This document shows, piece after piece, positions 50,585 to 59,135 of a stretch of 64,000 bases of DNA (position 1 is its first letter; every line of letters begins with the position of its first letter). The notes under the pieces are model-generated. The model saw nothing but the letters and a program-made list of their open reading frames with translations, was not told the DNA's origin and did no database searches. A program made the translations under genes and the position numbers. Origin of the DNA: Plantactinospora sp. BC1 (GTDB lineage: Bacteria > Actinomycetota > Actinomycetes > Mycobacteriales > Micromonosporaceae); NCBI RefSeq assembly GCF_003030345.1, contig NZ_CP028158.1:62001-126000 (forward strand), in the 5' to 3' direction.

Positions 50585-52630
50585 CTACCGGGCGACCTCG
50601 ACCGAGCCGCGACCGTAGGCGTCGAGCCGGCCCCACCGTCCCGGGATGTCGAGCAGCGCGATGTGACCCATGTGCTGGGGCAGGGCCGGGTTCACCACGA
50701 GATTCTCGCCCGATGGTTCGAGGCCGAGCATCGTACGCAGGAAGAGCAGTGGTGCCCCGGCCGACCAGGCCTGCGGGCTGCACGCGGTGGGGTACTGGAC
50801 GGGGTATTTGGTCCGCTCCCGCTCGTGCCCGGCGAACGCCTCGGGCAGGCGTCCCTGGAAGTAGGTCGCCGCGTCCAGGATCGCGGCGGCGACCCGGGCC
50901 GCCTCGTTCTGGTACCCGTAGCGGCGCAACCCCCAGGCGATGATCGAGTTGTCGAACGGCCAGACCGTGCCGACGTGGTAGCCGACCGGGTTGTAGAGCC
51001 GCTCGCTGTTCGCCAGGGTCCGGATCCCCCAGCCGGAGAAGAGCGCGGGACCGAGCAGGTGCCGCACCACGGCGTCGGCCTTGTCCTCGTCGACGATGCC
51101 GCTCCAGAGCAGGTGGCCGATGTTCGACGAGAGGGCGTCGATCTGGCTGCCGTCGGCGTCCAGACCGAGCGCGTAATACTGCCGGTCCTCGATCCAGAAG
51201 TCGCGGTTGAAGCGCTCCCTGAGCCTGAGCGCGTCGTCTTCGAGCCGGTCGGCGAGGGCGGGGTCGTTCCAGAACGAGCGGGCGAGTCGGGACGCGCGCA
51301 GCTTGGCGTCGTAGGCGTAGCCCTGGAGTTCGCAGGTCGCCCGGGGATAACCGGGCAGCCGACCGTCGCGATAGGAGATCGCCTCCGGGGAGTCCTTCCA
51401 GCACTGGTTCGCCAGTCCCGTGTCCGGGTTGCGGGGACGGTAGGAGAGGTAGCCGTTCCCGGTCAGGTCGCCGTACTCGTCGATCCAGTTCAGAGCCGCG
51501 CGGGCCTCGTACTCGAAGTGCCGCACCAGGTCGACGTCTCCGGTCCACCGCTCGTACTCGTCGAGCAGCACGACGAACAGCGGTGTCGCGTCGGCACTGC
51601 CGTAGTACGGGCAGTGCGGCCGCTCCTCGAAGGCGACCGTCTCGCCGAACCGCATCTCGTGCAGAATCCGGCCGGGGTCCTCGTCCCGGAAGTCGTCCCG
51701 GCGGCTGCCCTGCCGGGTGCCCAGCTCCCGCAGTGTCGAGGCGGCGAGTTCGGGCTGGAAGGGCAGTGCCTGGAGGCTGGTGATGATGCTGTCCCGGCCG
51801 AACACCGCCATGAACCACGGCAGGCCGGCGGCCGGCAGGCTCCCGCCCATCGAGGTGGGCGCGGTGAAGCGCAACGCGGCGAGGTCGACGAGGCTGCGCA
51901 GATAGGTGTGCCGCAGCGGATCCCAGTCGCACTCCAGGCGCGGCGCGTTCTCGATCCACTGCTTCAGGTCCCGCTTCATGTCCCGGTCGGCCCAGCTCGG
52001 GTCCCACTCGGACCCCAGCGGCAGGGTACGGCCGGCCGGGCCGATCATCGTCGGTACGACCCGCAGCTCGGTGGTCCACTCCTGCTTCGGGTCGAGCCGG
52101 ACGGTGAAGGTCAGGCCGCGCCGGTCCAACTGGGCCGGTGCGGTGGCGGAGATGACGGTCTGCCGGTGGAAGGTCTGCCGGGTGTACCCGAGCAGCAGGC
52201 GCCCGTCGTCGACCCGCGTGTAGTAGTCGCCCTCCTTCGCCAGGGCGTCCTTGACCTCGAAGAGATCGGCGAAGTCGGACCCCACCTCGACCCGTACGGT
52301 GAGTTCGACCGGCTTGTCGCCGTGGTTCAGGATGGCGATTTCCTCGCTGAACCCGTCCGTCACCGCGCGCTGGCGGAGCACCGACACCTTCGCGTTGGTG
52401 TACACCCCACCGGGACCGACGAGCAGGAAGAAGCGCTTCTCGTAATATTGCAGGTCGTCGATGGAGAGCGGGCTGAGGCGTTCCCCGTCGACGGTGAGCA
52501 CCCAGGTGGAGAGGTAACGCGTGTCGAAGGAGAAGAGCCCCGCCGGGTCGGTGGGCGAGGTGTCGATGTCGCCACGGGTGTCGCTGACCACGAAGGTGTT
52601 CCCCGCGAGAATGCTCACCAGGTCGCTCAT
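50585..52630 (-). CDS. Glycogen debranching enzyme / amylo-alpha-1,6-glucosidase-like
   Basis: This is a 681-aa protein. The N-terminal beta-sandwich domain (NTFVVSDTRGDIDTSPTDPA, GLFSFDTRYLSTW) is typical of GDE N-terminal domains. The C-terminal (alpha/alpha)6 barrel has LPWFMAVFGRDSIITSLQAL, a catalytic Asp/Glu region near CELQGYAYDA, and YHVGTVWPFDNSIIAWGL. The family removes alpha-1,6 branches of glycogen or processes related oligosaccharides. The ATG overlaps the stop of the small SCP2-domain gene by 4 bp, an unusual partner for a carbohydrate enzyme. It is cytosolic, with no signal peptide. Confidence 0.9.
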   Translation of the reverse strand: MSDLVSILAGNTFVVSDTRGDIDTSPTDPAGLFSFDTRYLSTWVLTVDGERLSPLSIDDLQYYEKRFFLLVGPGGVYTNAKVSVLRQRAVTDGFSEEIAILNHGDKPVELTVRVEVGSDFADLFEVKDALAKEGDYYTRVDDGRLLLGYTRQTFHRQTVISATAPAQLDRRGLTFTVRLDPKQEWTTELRVVPTMIGPAGRTLPLGSEWDPSWADRDMKRDLKQWIENAPRLECDWDPLRHTYLRSLVDLAALRFTAPTSMGGSLPAAGLPWFMAVFGRDSIITSLQALPFQPELAASTLRELGTRQGSRRDDFRDEDPGRILHEMRFGETVAFEERPHCPYYGSADATPLFVVLLDEYERWTGDVDLVRHFEYEARAALNWIDEYGDLTGNGYLSYRPRNPDTGLANQCWKDSPEAISYRDGRLPGYPRATCELQGYAYDAKLRASRLARSFWNDPALADRLEDDALRLRERFNRDFWIEDRQYYALGLDADGSQIDALSSNIGHLLWSGIVDEDKADAVVRHLLGPALFSGWGIRTLANSERLYNPVGYHVGTVWPFDNSIIAWGLRRYGYQNEAARVAAAILDAATYFQGRLPEAFAGHERERTKYPVQYPTACSPQAWSAGAPLLFLRTMLGLEPSGENLVVNPALPQHMGHIALLDIPGRWGRLDAYGRGSVEVAR

Positions 52631-53004
52631 CGTCTCGGCGGCTCCCCGCTGGTGGCCATCCGGTGCCCGCTGGGCGCCTGCGGTCCCGGCAACAGCCGTT
52701 CGAACATGAGCAGCAGCGGGACCTTGCCCTCGGCCGAGATCTCGCCCCGCAGCAGCGCCGCCATCAGGTTCGCCTCCCCGCAGGCGGCGCGGTCGAACAG
52801 CTCCCGGCCGACCCGTACGACACCATCCGCCTCGATGTTCTCCCGGGTCACCGTCACGTCGCCCCGGTCGACCCGCACGTACCAGTGCTCCGTGCAGAGC
52901 CCCTGCACGACCTCGAAGCGCACGGTGCCGGAGGCCTTCTCGAGCAGCCGTTCGTGCCCGCGCCGGCTGAACTCGGCGAAGTACTCCTCGGTGGGACTGG
53001 TCAT
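52627..53004 (-). CDS. SCP2 sterol-carrier-like domain protein
   Basis: This is a 125-aa protein with an SCP2-like fold: GTVRFEVVQGLCTEHWYVRV, DVTVTRENIEADGVVRVGRE, NLMAALLRGEISAEGKVPLL. The end of the domain (GEISAEGKVPLLLMFERLLP) matches the pattern of SCP2 proteins. It binds a lipid or hydrophobic ligand, or acts as a small regulator. ATG 53004 has GGAGG 6 nt upstream. It overlaps the debranching enzyme start by 4 bp, and a 19-bp palindrome (53115-53133) lies 111 bp upstream. Confidence 0.83.
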   Translation of the reverse strand: MTSPTEEYFAEFSRRGHERLLEKASGTVRFEVVQGLCTEHWYVRVDRGDVTVTRENIEADGVVRVGRELFDRAACGEANLMAALLRGEISAEGKVPLLLMFERLLPGPQAPSGHRMATSGEPPRR

Positions 53005-53464
53005 CCCGAGCCTCCGTTTCCTGCGATCGTCGGCCCGCCCCGCCCGGCGACGGGATCGGGTCTCGGGCGGCGTCGGCACCTACTCCGATGGTCGCCGTCG
53101 ACCGGGGCCGGGACATCACCCGCGCCGGGTGATCCGGACCGGCAGGGCCGGCGAAATGCGCCTGGGCGGGCCGATCGGGTCGGCCGGCCGACCTCCGGCG
53201 GAGGGCGGCCGACGGGCACGCCGGACCGGGCCGTGCGACGGTGTCGGAGAGTCGGACATCCGGGTCCGAACAGGCCGGGTGAGGTCGTCACCGGTCGACG
53301 AGACCGGCCCGATCGGCTCCGCGAGGTGTCGCGGTCGCCCACCGGGGGAGACCGGATGCGGTGGCGGCCGACCGGCCGCTGTCACGAATCACCGTCCCAC
53401 CCGGTCGTTGTGGGTGACAGGGCGCCGTCGGCGCCACGGAAAGCCGAACCAGAGGAACAGAGAA
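53005..53464. other. Divergent intergenic region (SCP2 / SDR)
   Basis: This 460-bp region holds no convincing gene. It carries the palindrome at 53115-53133, GGCCGGCC-rich hairpin potential around 53175-53240, and the SDR ribosome site (GAGGAACAG) at about 53452-53460. Confidence 0.45.
53115..53133. promoter_or_regulatory. 8-3-8 palindrome upstream of SCP2/debranching operon
   Basis: ATCACCCG-CGC-CGGGTGAT is a perfect inverted repeat with 8-bp arms, located between the SCP2 gene (start 53004) and the divergent SDR gene. It is a likely operator. Confidence 0.55.
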
Positions 53465-54220
53465 ATGAAGATCGTCGTTATCGGCGGCAGCGGACTCATC
53501 GGCAGCAAGGTCGTGGAGCTGCTCGCCGCAGCGGGTCACCAGGCGGTGGCGGCCTCCCCGAGGACCGGCGTGAACGCGGTGACCGGCGAGGGACTCGCCG
53601 AGGCGCTCGACGGGGCCGACGCCGTCGTGGACGTGTCGAACTCGCCCTCCTTCGACCCGGCCGCCGCGCGGGAGTTCTTCGAGACCTCCACCCGCAACCT
53701 GCTCGCGGCCGAGGCGGCGGCCGGGGTGGGCCACCACGTGGCGCTCTCGGTCGTCGGCGCGGACCGGATGCCGAACGTCGGGTACATGGGGGCGAAGGTG
53801 GCGCAGGAGGCACTGGTCGCGGCGGGGCCGGTCCCGTACTCGATCGTGCGGGCGACGCAGTTCTTCGAGTTCCTCGACGCCATCGCCGACACCGGGACCG
53901 ACGGCGACACGGTACGCCTGGGACCGGTGCTCTTCCAGCCGATCGCCGCCGACGACGTGGCGGCCACGGTCGCGGACGTCGCGCTCGGTGCCCCGGTCGG
54001 CGGCATCGTCGAGGTGGCCGGCCCCGAGCGGTCCCGCCTCGACGAGGTGATCCGGTCGGTGCTGCGCGCACAGCAGGACCCCCGGCAGGTGGTGACCGAC
54101 CCGGCCGCCGGGTACTACGGCGCCGAGGTGGCCGAGGACGCGCTGGTTCCGCTCGGCGAGGCCCGGACGGGGCGCATCCGGCTGGCGGAGCGGCGTGCGG
54201 TGGACGGGGCCGGGCGGTAG
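53465..54220 (+). CDS. NmrA-like atypical SDR (NAD(P)-binding)
   Basis: This 251-aa protein has a Rossmann motif, MKIVVIGGSGLIGSKVVELL. Strands ALDGADAVVDVSNSP and ALSVVGADRM follow, with YMGAKVAQEALVAAG in place of the classical YxxxK and ending in a YSIVRATQFFEFLD segment. This is the NmrA/SDR5-type layout, often redox-sensing or oxidoreductase. It lies directly upstream of an ECF41 sigma factor gene, matching the known ECF41 neighbourhood (carboxymuconolactone decarboxylase/oxidoreductase/epimerase genes). It is therefore the probable target or partner of that sigma factor. Confidence 0.87.
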   Translation: MKIVVIGGSGLIGSKVVELLAAAGHQAVAASPRTGVNAVTGEGLAEALDGADAVVDVSNSPSFDPAAAREFFETSTRNLLAAEAAAGVGHHVALSVVGADRMPNVGYMGAKVAQEALVAAGPVPYSIVRATQFFEFLDAIADTGTDGDTVRLGPVLFQPIAADDVAATVADVALGAPVGGIVEVAGPERSRLDEVIRSVLRAQQDPRQVVTDPAAGYYGAEVAEDALVPLGEARTGRIRLAERRAVDGAGR

Positions 54221-54363
54221 CCGTCGATCCGGCACGCTGTCTGCCCGACCTGCGGCCGGCCCGCCGTGCCGGCCGGAGGCCGGGCCCGGCACCGGCCCCG
54301 GATCGTCGGTCGGGCGCCGACGGGATTTTGCCAGCCGCCCCCGAACCCGTGGACGATGGCGAT

Positions 54364-55341
54364 GTGCAGCCCCCGATCGAGCAGGCCGACGGAGCGATCG
54401 AACCGGCCGAGGGACCCACCGAGCAGGCCGAGGGACAGCCCGAACAGGCCGACGGAAAGGCCGGGCAGTCCGGACATACCGACGAGCTGGGCGACTTCCA
54501 GGCGGTCCGGGGACGGTTGTTCGGCATCGCCTACCGGATGCTCGGCAGCGTCGGGGACGCCGAGGACGTCGTGCAGGATGCCTGGCTGCGCTGGCAGGGG
54601 ACGGATCGCCGGAGCGTCCGGAACCCCGCGGCGTTCCTCACCACCACGACGACCCGGTTGGCGATCAACGCGGTGACGACGGCCCGGGCGCGTCGGGAGA
54701 CGTACGTCGGGCCGTGGCTGCCGGAGCCGGTGGACACCTCGGCCGATCCGGCGCTCGGCGCCGAGCGGGCCGAGGGGCTGGAGTTGGGGGTACTGCTGCT
54801 GCTGGAGAAGCTCGCCCCGGCGGAGCGGGCGGCGTACGTGCTGCGGGAGGCGTTCGACTACGCCCACCGGCAGGTCGCCGAGGTCCTGGGTACCACCGAG
54901 GCGAACGCCCGGCAACTGTTGAGCCGGGCCCGCCGGCACCTGGCCTCGACGCGCTCGACACCCGTCGGCCGGGCCGAACACCGGCGGTTGGTCGAGGCGT
55001 TCCGGGCGGCGGCCCGGGGTGGCGACCTGGCCGCGCTGGAGCGGCTGCTCGCGGCCGACGTGATCGCCAGTTCCGACGGCGGGGGACGGGTGCACGCCTC
55101 CCGGAAGGACCTGTACGGCGTGGCCCGGGTGACGACCCTGCTCGACAACGTCCTGCGGAAGTACTGGAGCGAGTCGGTGATCCGGGTGGTGCCGGCCAAC
55201 GGCACCGAGAGCCTGCTCGTGGCCGCCGCAGACGGGACTCCGGAGGCGCTGCTCGCCCTGGCGGCCACCGACCGGGGCGTCGAGCGCCTTTTCCTCGTGC
55301 TGAATCCGGACAAGCTGCGCCAGTTCGCCGCTCGGGGCTGA
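54364..55341 (+). CDS. ECF41-type sigma factor with SnoaL-like C-terminal extension
   Basis: This is a protein of about 325 aa. Sigma-2 is GRLFGIAYRMLGSVGDAEDV, and sigma-4 is PAERAAYVLREAFDYAHRQV with TTEANARQLLSRARR. The ECF41 motifs are all present: WLPEP in the linker, DGGGR where DGGGK is usual, and NPDKL at the end of the SnoaL-like domain. In this group the C-terminal domain replaces an anti-sigma factor and controls activity in cis. An unusual N-terminal acidic stretch carries three copies of EQA(D/E)G. The start is uncertain: GTG 54364 is used, with GTG 54349 possible. The gene lies 143 bp after the SDR. Confidence 0.87.
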   Translation: MQPPIEQADGAIEPAEGPTEQAEGQPEQADGKAGQSGHTDELGDFQAVRGRLFGIAYRMLGSVGDAEDVVQDAWLRWQGTDRRSVRNPAAFLTTTTTRLAINAVTTARARRETYVGPWLPEPVDTSADPALGAERAEGLELGVLLLLEKLAPAERAAYVLREAFDYAHRQVAEVLGTTEANARQLLSRARRHLASTRSTPVGRAEHRRLVEAFRAAARGGDLAALERLLAADVIASSDGGGRVHASRKDLYGVARVTTLLDNVLRKYWSESVIRVVPANGTESLLVAAADGTPEALLALAATDRGVERLFLVLNPDKLRQFAARG

Positions 55342-55446
55342 CGGCTGCGGCACGGCGGATTCCGGCAAACCGCCCTGCACCAGGCCCGAGCTGTGTCTAA
55401 ATCGGGTACGTCGGGCGCTGGAACGATCGCGACGTACGGGGGAGTC

Positions 55447-56268
55447 ATGGGCTTCGTCACCGCCAAGGACGGCACGGAGATCTACTACAAGGACTGGGGC
55501 TCCGGTCCGGTCGTGACCTTCTCACACGGCTGGCCGTTGAGCGCGGACGCCTGGGACGGCCAGTTGCTGTTCCTGGTGCAGCAGGGCTTCCGGGTCGTCG
55601 CGCACGACCGGCGGGGGCACGGCAGGTCCGGCCAGGCCTCGGCCCGCAACGACATGGACGGGTACGCCGACGACCTCGCCGCCGTACTGGAGGCGCTGGA
55701 CCTGACCGACGTGACGCTGGTCGGCCACTCGACGGGCGGCGGTGAGGTGGCCCGCTACATCGGCCGGTACGGCACCGGTCGGGTCGCCAGGGCGGTGCTG
55801 ATCTCCGCCGTGCCACCGATCATGGTGCAGACGCCGGACAATCCCGAGGGGCTGCCGATCGACGTCTTCGACGGGCTGCGCGCCAAGCTCTTCGCCGACC
55901 GGTCGCAGTTCTACCAGGAGCTGGCGCAGATGTTCTACGGCGCGAACCGGCCCGGGGCGCAGGTCTCCAAGGGCATCCTCGACCAGTTCTGGCTCTGGAG
56001 CATGCAGGCCGGCATGAAGAACGCGTACGAGAGCATCAAGGCCTTCTCCGAGACGGACTTCCGCGACGACCTCGCCAAGTTCGACGTTCCGACCCTGGTG
56101 ATGCACGGCGAGGACGACCAGATCGTCCCGGTGAAGGACTCGGCCCGGAAGACCGCCCAGTTGATCGCGAACGCCCAGGAGATCTACTACCCGGGCGCGC
56201 CGCACGGCTTGACCGCCACCCTCCAGGACCAGGTCAACAACGACCTGCTCGCCTTCCTCAGGAGCTGA
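55447..56268 (+). CDS. Alpha/beta hydrolase, cofactor-free chloroperoxidase-like
   Basis: This 273-aa protein has the complete alpha/beta hydrolase triad. The nucleophile Ser is in [15 protein letters not shown], the Asp in [12 protein letters not shown], and the His in [12 protein letters not shown]. The oxyanion region is [13 protein letters not shown], and the strand end [13 protein letters not shown] is typical of non-heme chloroperoxidases and esterases. The ATG at 55447 has GGGGGAG 2-3 nt away. It follows the ECF41 gene on the same strand and converges on the XRE regulator (11-bp gap). The substrate is unknown. Confidence 0.9.
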   Translation: MGFVTAKDGTEIYYKDWGSGPVVTFSHGWPLSADAWDGQLLFLVQQGFRVVAHDRRGHGRSGQASARNDMDGYADDLAAVLEALDLTDVTLVGHSTGGGEVARYIGRYGTGRVARAVLISAVPPIMVQTPDNPEGLPIDVFDGLRAKLFADRSQFYQELAQMFYGANRPGAQVSKGILDQFWLWSMQAGMKNAYESIKAFSETDFRDDLAKFDVPTLVMHGEDDQIVPVKDSARKTAQLIANAQEIYYPGAPHGLTATLQDQVNNDLLAFLRS

Positions 56269-56279
56269 CCGGGGACAGC

Positions 56280-57116
56280 TCAGAGCCCCTGACCGGCGAC
56301 GACCGAGAGCAGCCGGAGCCGCTCCGCGCTCTCGCTGCCCGGGGTGGCGGTGAAGACCAGCAGCGACTGGGACTGGTCGGGATCGAGCAGCACCTGGCAG
56401 TGCAGTTCGAGGAGCCCGAGCCGGGGATGCTGGATCCGCTTCGCCGCGCAGTACGGGCCGGTGACCGGGTGCTCGCGCCATAGTTCGGCGAACTCCGGGC
56501 TGCGGGCGAGCAGCCCGTCGACGATCTCCCCGGCCCGGGAGTCCCGCCCGGCCCGGGTGTACGCCCGGTGCAGGTCGGCGGCGAGCAGCCGGCTGTGCCC
56601 GGGATGGTCCTCCTCGGGGTGGATGCGCCGGCTCTCCGGTTCGGTGAACCAGCGGTAGTGCAGGCTGCGGGCCAGCCCGGTGTGCCGGGTCTCGTTGCCG
56701 AGCAGCGCGGTGGCGAGCCGGGTCTGCCGCAACGTCTCGCCGAGGTCGCTGACCACCTGCGCGGCCGCGTCGCCGAGCCCGTCGAAGATGCGCATCATCC
56801 CCGGGTTGATGTGCTCGGCCCGGCGTACCCGGCTCGGCGTCGGATAGCCGCCGAGCCGGAACAGGTGGTCCCGTTCCTCCAGCGAGAGGCGCAGGCCACG
56901 GGCGATCGCGGCGAGCATCTGCTCGGAGGGGCGGGGGCCGCGCTGCTGCTCGATCCGGCTGTAGTAGTCGGTCGACATGTCGCTGAGCGCCGCGACCTCC
57001 TCCCGGCGCAGCCCGCCCGTACGCCGCCGCCGCTGTCCCCGGGGCAGCCCGACATCCTCCGGTTGGAGCGCCTCGCGCCGGCTCCGGAGGAACTCGGCCA
57101 GCCGCACCCGGTCCAT
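56280..57116 (-). CDS. XRE-family regulator with MmyB-like ligand-binding domain
   Basis: This is a 278-aa protein. The N-terminal HTH is LRREEVAALSDMSTDYYSRI, preceded by MDRVRLAEFLRSRREALQPE. The C-terminal half is an MmyB-like PAS-type domain (LHYRWFTEPESRRIHPEED, PVTGPYCAAKRIQHPRLGLL). This is a large actinobacterial family of repressors that usually control an adjacent SDR or dehydrogenase gene. The aldehyde dehydrogenase gene is divergent with a 189-bp shared promoter region and is the likely target. ATG 57116 fits the family N-terminus. Confidence 0.9.
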   Translation of the reverse strand: MDRVRLAEFLRSRREALQPEDVGLPRGQRRRRTGGLRREEVAALSDMSTDYYSRIEQQRGPRPSEQMLAAIARGLRLSLEERDHLFRLGGYPTPSRVRRAEHINPGMMRIFDGLGDAAAQVVSDLGETLRQTRLATALLGNETRHTGLARSLHYRWFTEPESRRIHPEEDHPGHSRLLAADLHRAYTRAGRDSRAGEIVDGLLARSPEFAELWREHPVTGPYCAAKRIQHPRLGLLELHCQVLLDPDQSQSLLVFTATPGSESAERLRLLSVVAGQGL

Positions 57117-57305
57117 CGCGCCTCCTGCTCGTCCTGCCTTTCGGCCGCCTGCCGACCGTTCGACTTCGGCAACAATCCCCGGACCGGCGGGAATTCCTCC
57201 GGCGGCGCCGATCGTCACACCGAGGCGGGCGGCCGACCAGGTGAGCGCTGTCCACGGATCGGCTGTACCTGGCTACGCCCGTACCGCCGGCCAAGACTCG
57301 GCTCC

Positions 57306-58733
57306 ATGACTGGACCAACACAGAACGCGCCCGGGCACTGGATCGACGGCGCGTGGACCCCGGCCGGATCGTCGGCGACCATTTCGGTGTCGAACCCGGC
57401 GAGCGGTGAGATCGTCGCCGAGGTGCCGGCCGGTACCGCCGATGACCTTGACCGGGCGGTCGCCGCCGCCCGGGCCGCCCTGCCCGGCTGGGCCGCGACA
57501 CCGCCCGCCGAGCGGGCCGCCGTCGTGCGGCGGATCGCCGAGGGCCTGGGTACCCGGGCCGAGGAGATCGCCGCCGCGATCACCGCCGAGATGGGTTCCC
57601 CGCTCATCCTGTCCCGGACCGCCCAGGTCGGCTTCCCGGTCGCCGTCGCCGAGTCCTTCACCAGCCTGGCCGCCGACTTCGCCTGGACCGAGGAGATCGG
57701 CAACTCGCTGATCGTGCGCGAGCCGATCGGCGTGGTCGGCGCGATCACCCCATGGAACTTCCCGCTCCAGCAGATCGTGTCGAAGCTGGCGCCGGCCCTG
57801 GTCGCCGGGAACACCATGGTCTTCAAGCCCTCCGAGATCGCGCCGCTGACCGCGCGGATCCTCGCCGAGGTCACCGCCGGGGCGGGCCTGCCGGACGGGG
57901 TCTTCAACGTCGTCTACGGCACCGGACCGGTCGTCGGCGAGGCGATCTCCGCCCACCCGGGGATCGACATGATCTCGTTCACCGGCTCCACCCGGGCCGG
58001 CCGGCGGATCGCCGCCGTCGCCGCGGCGACGGTGAAGCGGGTCGCGCTGGAACTCGGCGGCAAGGGCGCGAACGTGATCCTCGACGACGCCGACCTGCCG
58101 ACGGCGGTACGGACCGGGCTGGCGATGGCGTTCACCAACGGCGGTCAGGTCTGCGGGGCCTGGCCCCGGATGCTGGTACCGGCGTCGCGCCAGGACGAGG
58201 TCGTGGCGCTGGCCGTCGCCGCCGCCCGGGAGTACGTCGTCGGCGAGCCGACCGACGAGGCGACCCGGATCGGCCCGATGGCCTCCGAGGCGCACCGGGA
58301 GAGGGTCCACGGCTACATCGAGCGGGGCATCGCCGACGGGGCGAGGCTGGTCTTCGGCGGTCCCGGCCGACCCGAGGGGCTGGACCGGGGCGCCTACCTC
58401 CGGCCGACGATCTTCGCCGACGTCGACCCGTACTCGGTCATCGCCCAGGAGGAGATCTTCGGCCCGGTCCTGACGATCATCCCGTACGCGGACGAGGACG
58501 AGGCGGTCGCCATCGCCAACGGCACCGTGTACGGCCTCACCGCCGGGGTCTTCGGCGAGCCGGAGCACGCCCTCGCCGTGGCCCGGCGGCTGCACGCCGG
58601 TCAGGTCGACGTCAACGGCGGCCACTGGAACCCGCTCGCCCCGTTCGGCGGCTACAAGCAGTCCGGCAACGGCCGCGAGTTCGGCCGGGCGGGGCTGGAG
58701 GAGTTCCTGGAGACCAAGTCCATCCAGCGCTGA
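57306..58733 (+). CDS. NAD(P)-dependent aldehyde dehydrogenase
   Basis: This is a 475-aa protein of the ALDH superfamily. The signatures are GAITPWNFPLQQIVSKLAPA, MVFKPSEIAPLTARI, FTGSTRAGRRI, the general-base Glu in VALELGGKGANVI, and the catalytic Cys in TNGGQVCGAWPRM. The C-terminal EEIFGPVLTIIPYADEDEAV and PFGGYKQSGNGREFG are also family hallmarks. It oxidises an aldehyde to the acid. The XRE/MmyB regulator is divergent and probably controls it. The gene ends with a hairpin terminator shared with the convergent carrier-protein gene. Confidence 0.93.
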   Translation: MTGPTQNAPGHWIDGAWTPAGSSATISVSNPASGEIVAEVPAGTADDLDRAVAAARAALPGWAATPPAERAAVVRRIAEGLGTRAEEIAAAITAEMGSPLILSRTAQVGFPVAVAESFTSLAADFAWTEEIGNSLIVREPIGVVGAITPWNFPLQQIVSKLAPALVAGNTMVFKPSEIAPLTARILAEVTAGAGLPDGVFNVVYGTGPVVGEAISAHPGIDMISFTGSTRAGRRIAAVAAATVKRVALELGGKGANVILDDADLPTAVRTGLAMAFTNGGQVCGAWPRMLVPASRQDEVVALAVAAAREYVVGEPTDEATRIGPMASEAHRERVHGYIERGIADGARLVFGGPGRPEGLDRGAYLRPTIFADVDPYSVIAQEEIFGPVLTIIPYADEDEAVAIANGTVYGLTAGVFGEPEHALAVARRLHAGQVDVNGGHWNPLAPFGGYKQSGNGREFGRAGLEEFLETKSIQR

Positions 58734-58776
58734 ACGGGCGTGCGGGGGGGCCCGACGGCGGCCGGTGGACGCCCGT
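58734..58776. terminator. Shared hairpin terminator of convergent ALDH and NRPS operons
   Basis: ACGGGCGT (58734-58741) pairs with ACGCCCGT (58769-58776) in an 8-bp stem. A G7C3 tract in the 27-nt loop can form a further inner stem. Confidence 0.5.
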
Positions 58777-58778
58777 CG

Positions 58779-59030
58779 TCACACCCCGCGCGAGTGCAGG
58801 TAGTCCGCCAGCGCGGGGACGGTGTCCAGCCCGGAGACGTCGTCGTCGGGCTCCACCACGACGCCGTAGCGGTGCTCGACGGCCTGGATCAGCCGCACGT
58901 AGCCGAGCGAGGTGAGGCCGAGCAGCCCGAGCGACTCGGGCTCGGCCAGGGCGTCCGCCGCACTGATCTGGCCGTCACTGGCCTCGACGACCAGGCCGGC
59001 GAGGTCGTGGTGCAGCTCGGAGACGGTCAC
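58779..59030 (-). CDS. Free-standing acyl/peptidyl carrier protein
   Basis: This is an 83-aa carrier protein. The phosphopantetheine site is LLGLTSLGYVRLI (Ser in TSL), followed by AVEHRYGVVVEPDD and a final helix, ALADYLHSRGV. It is the last gene of the minus-strand adenylating enzyme/NRPS operon and probably carries an acyl or aminoacyl intermediate. The start is ambiguous. GTG 59030 has AGGAG 5 nt upstream and gives a standard-length ACP. In-frame GTGs at 59051, 59093 and 59114 each follow a GGAGG in the 21-bp repeat. The 59114 start would overlap the NRPS stop (GTGA) and add 28 Gly/Ala/Thr-rich residues. Confidence 0.82.
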   Translation of the reverse strand: MTVSELHHDLAGLVVEASDGQISAADALAEPESLGLLGLTSLGYVRLIQAVEHRYGVVVEPDDDVSGLDTVPALADYLHSRGV

Positions 59031-59135
59031 CCGGGCTCCTCCGGTCGTCACTCCTGCTCCTCCTGTCGCAACGCCTGCTCTTCCTGCCGCCACTCCTGCT
59101 CCTCCGGTCGTCACTCCTGCTCCTCCTGTCGCAAC
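59031..59135 (-). repeat. Five-copy 21-bp tandem repeat at NRPS-carrier protein junction
   Basis: Five 21-bp units occupy 59135-59115, 59114-59094, 59093-59073, 59072-59052 and 59051-59031. Four of the five contain a full GGAGG followed 7 nt later by a GTG (or GTT) that starts the next unit. The NRPS stop TGA (59111-59113) lies inside the array. The unit is a multiple of three, so the carrier-protein frame stays open through it. Confidence 0.85.

Noticed and set aside
50663-54220. A 1185-codon plus-strand open frame over the debranching-enzyme and SCP2 genes, joined to the SDR
   Set aside because: Only the last 251 codons (from 53465) are a real protein. The remainder is antisense shadow with no domain pattern.
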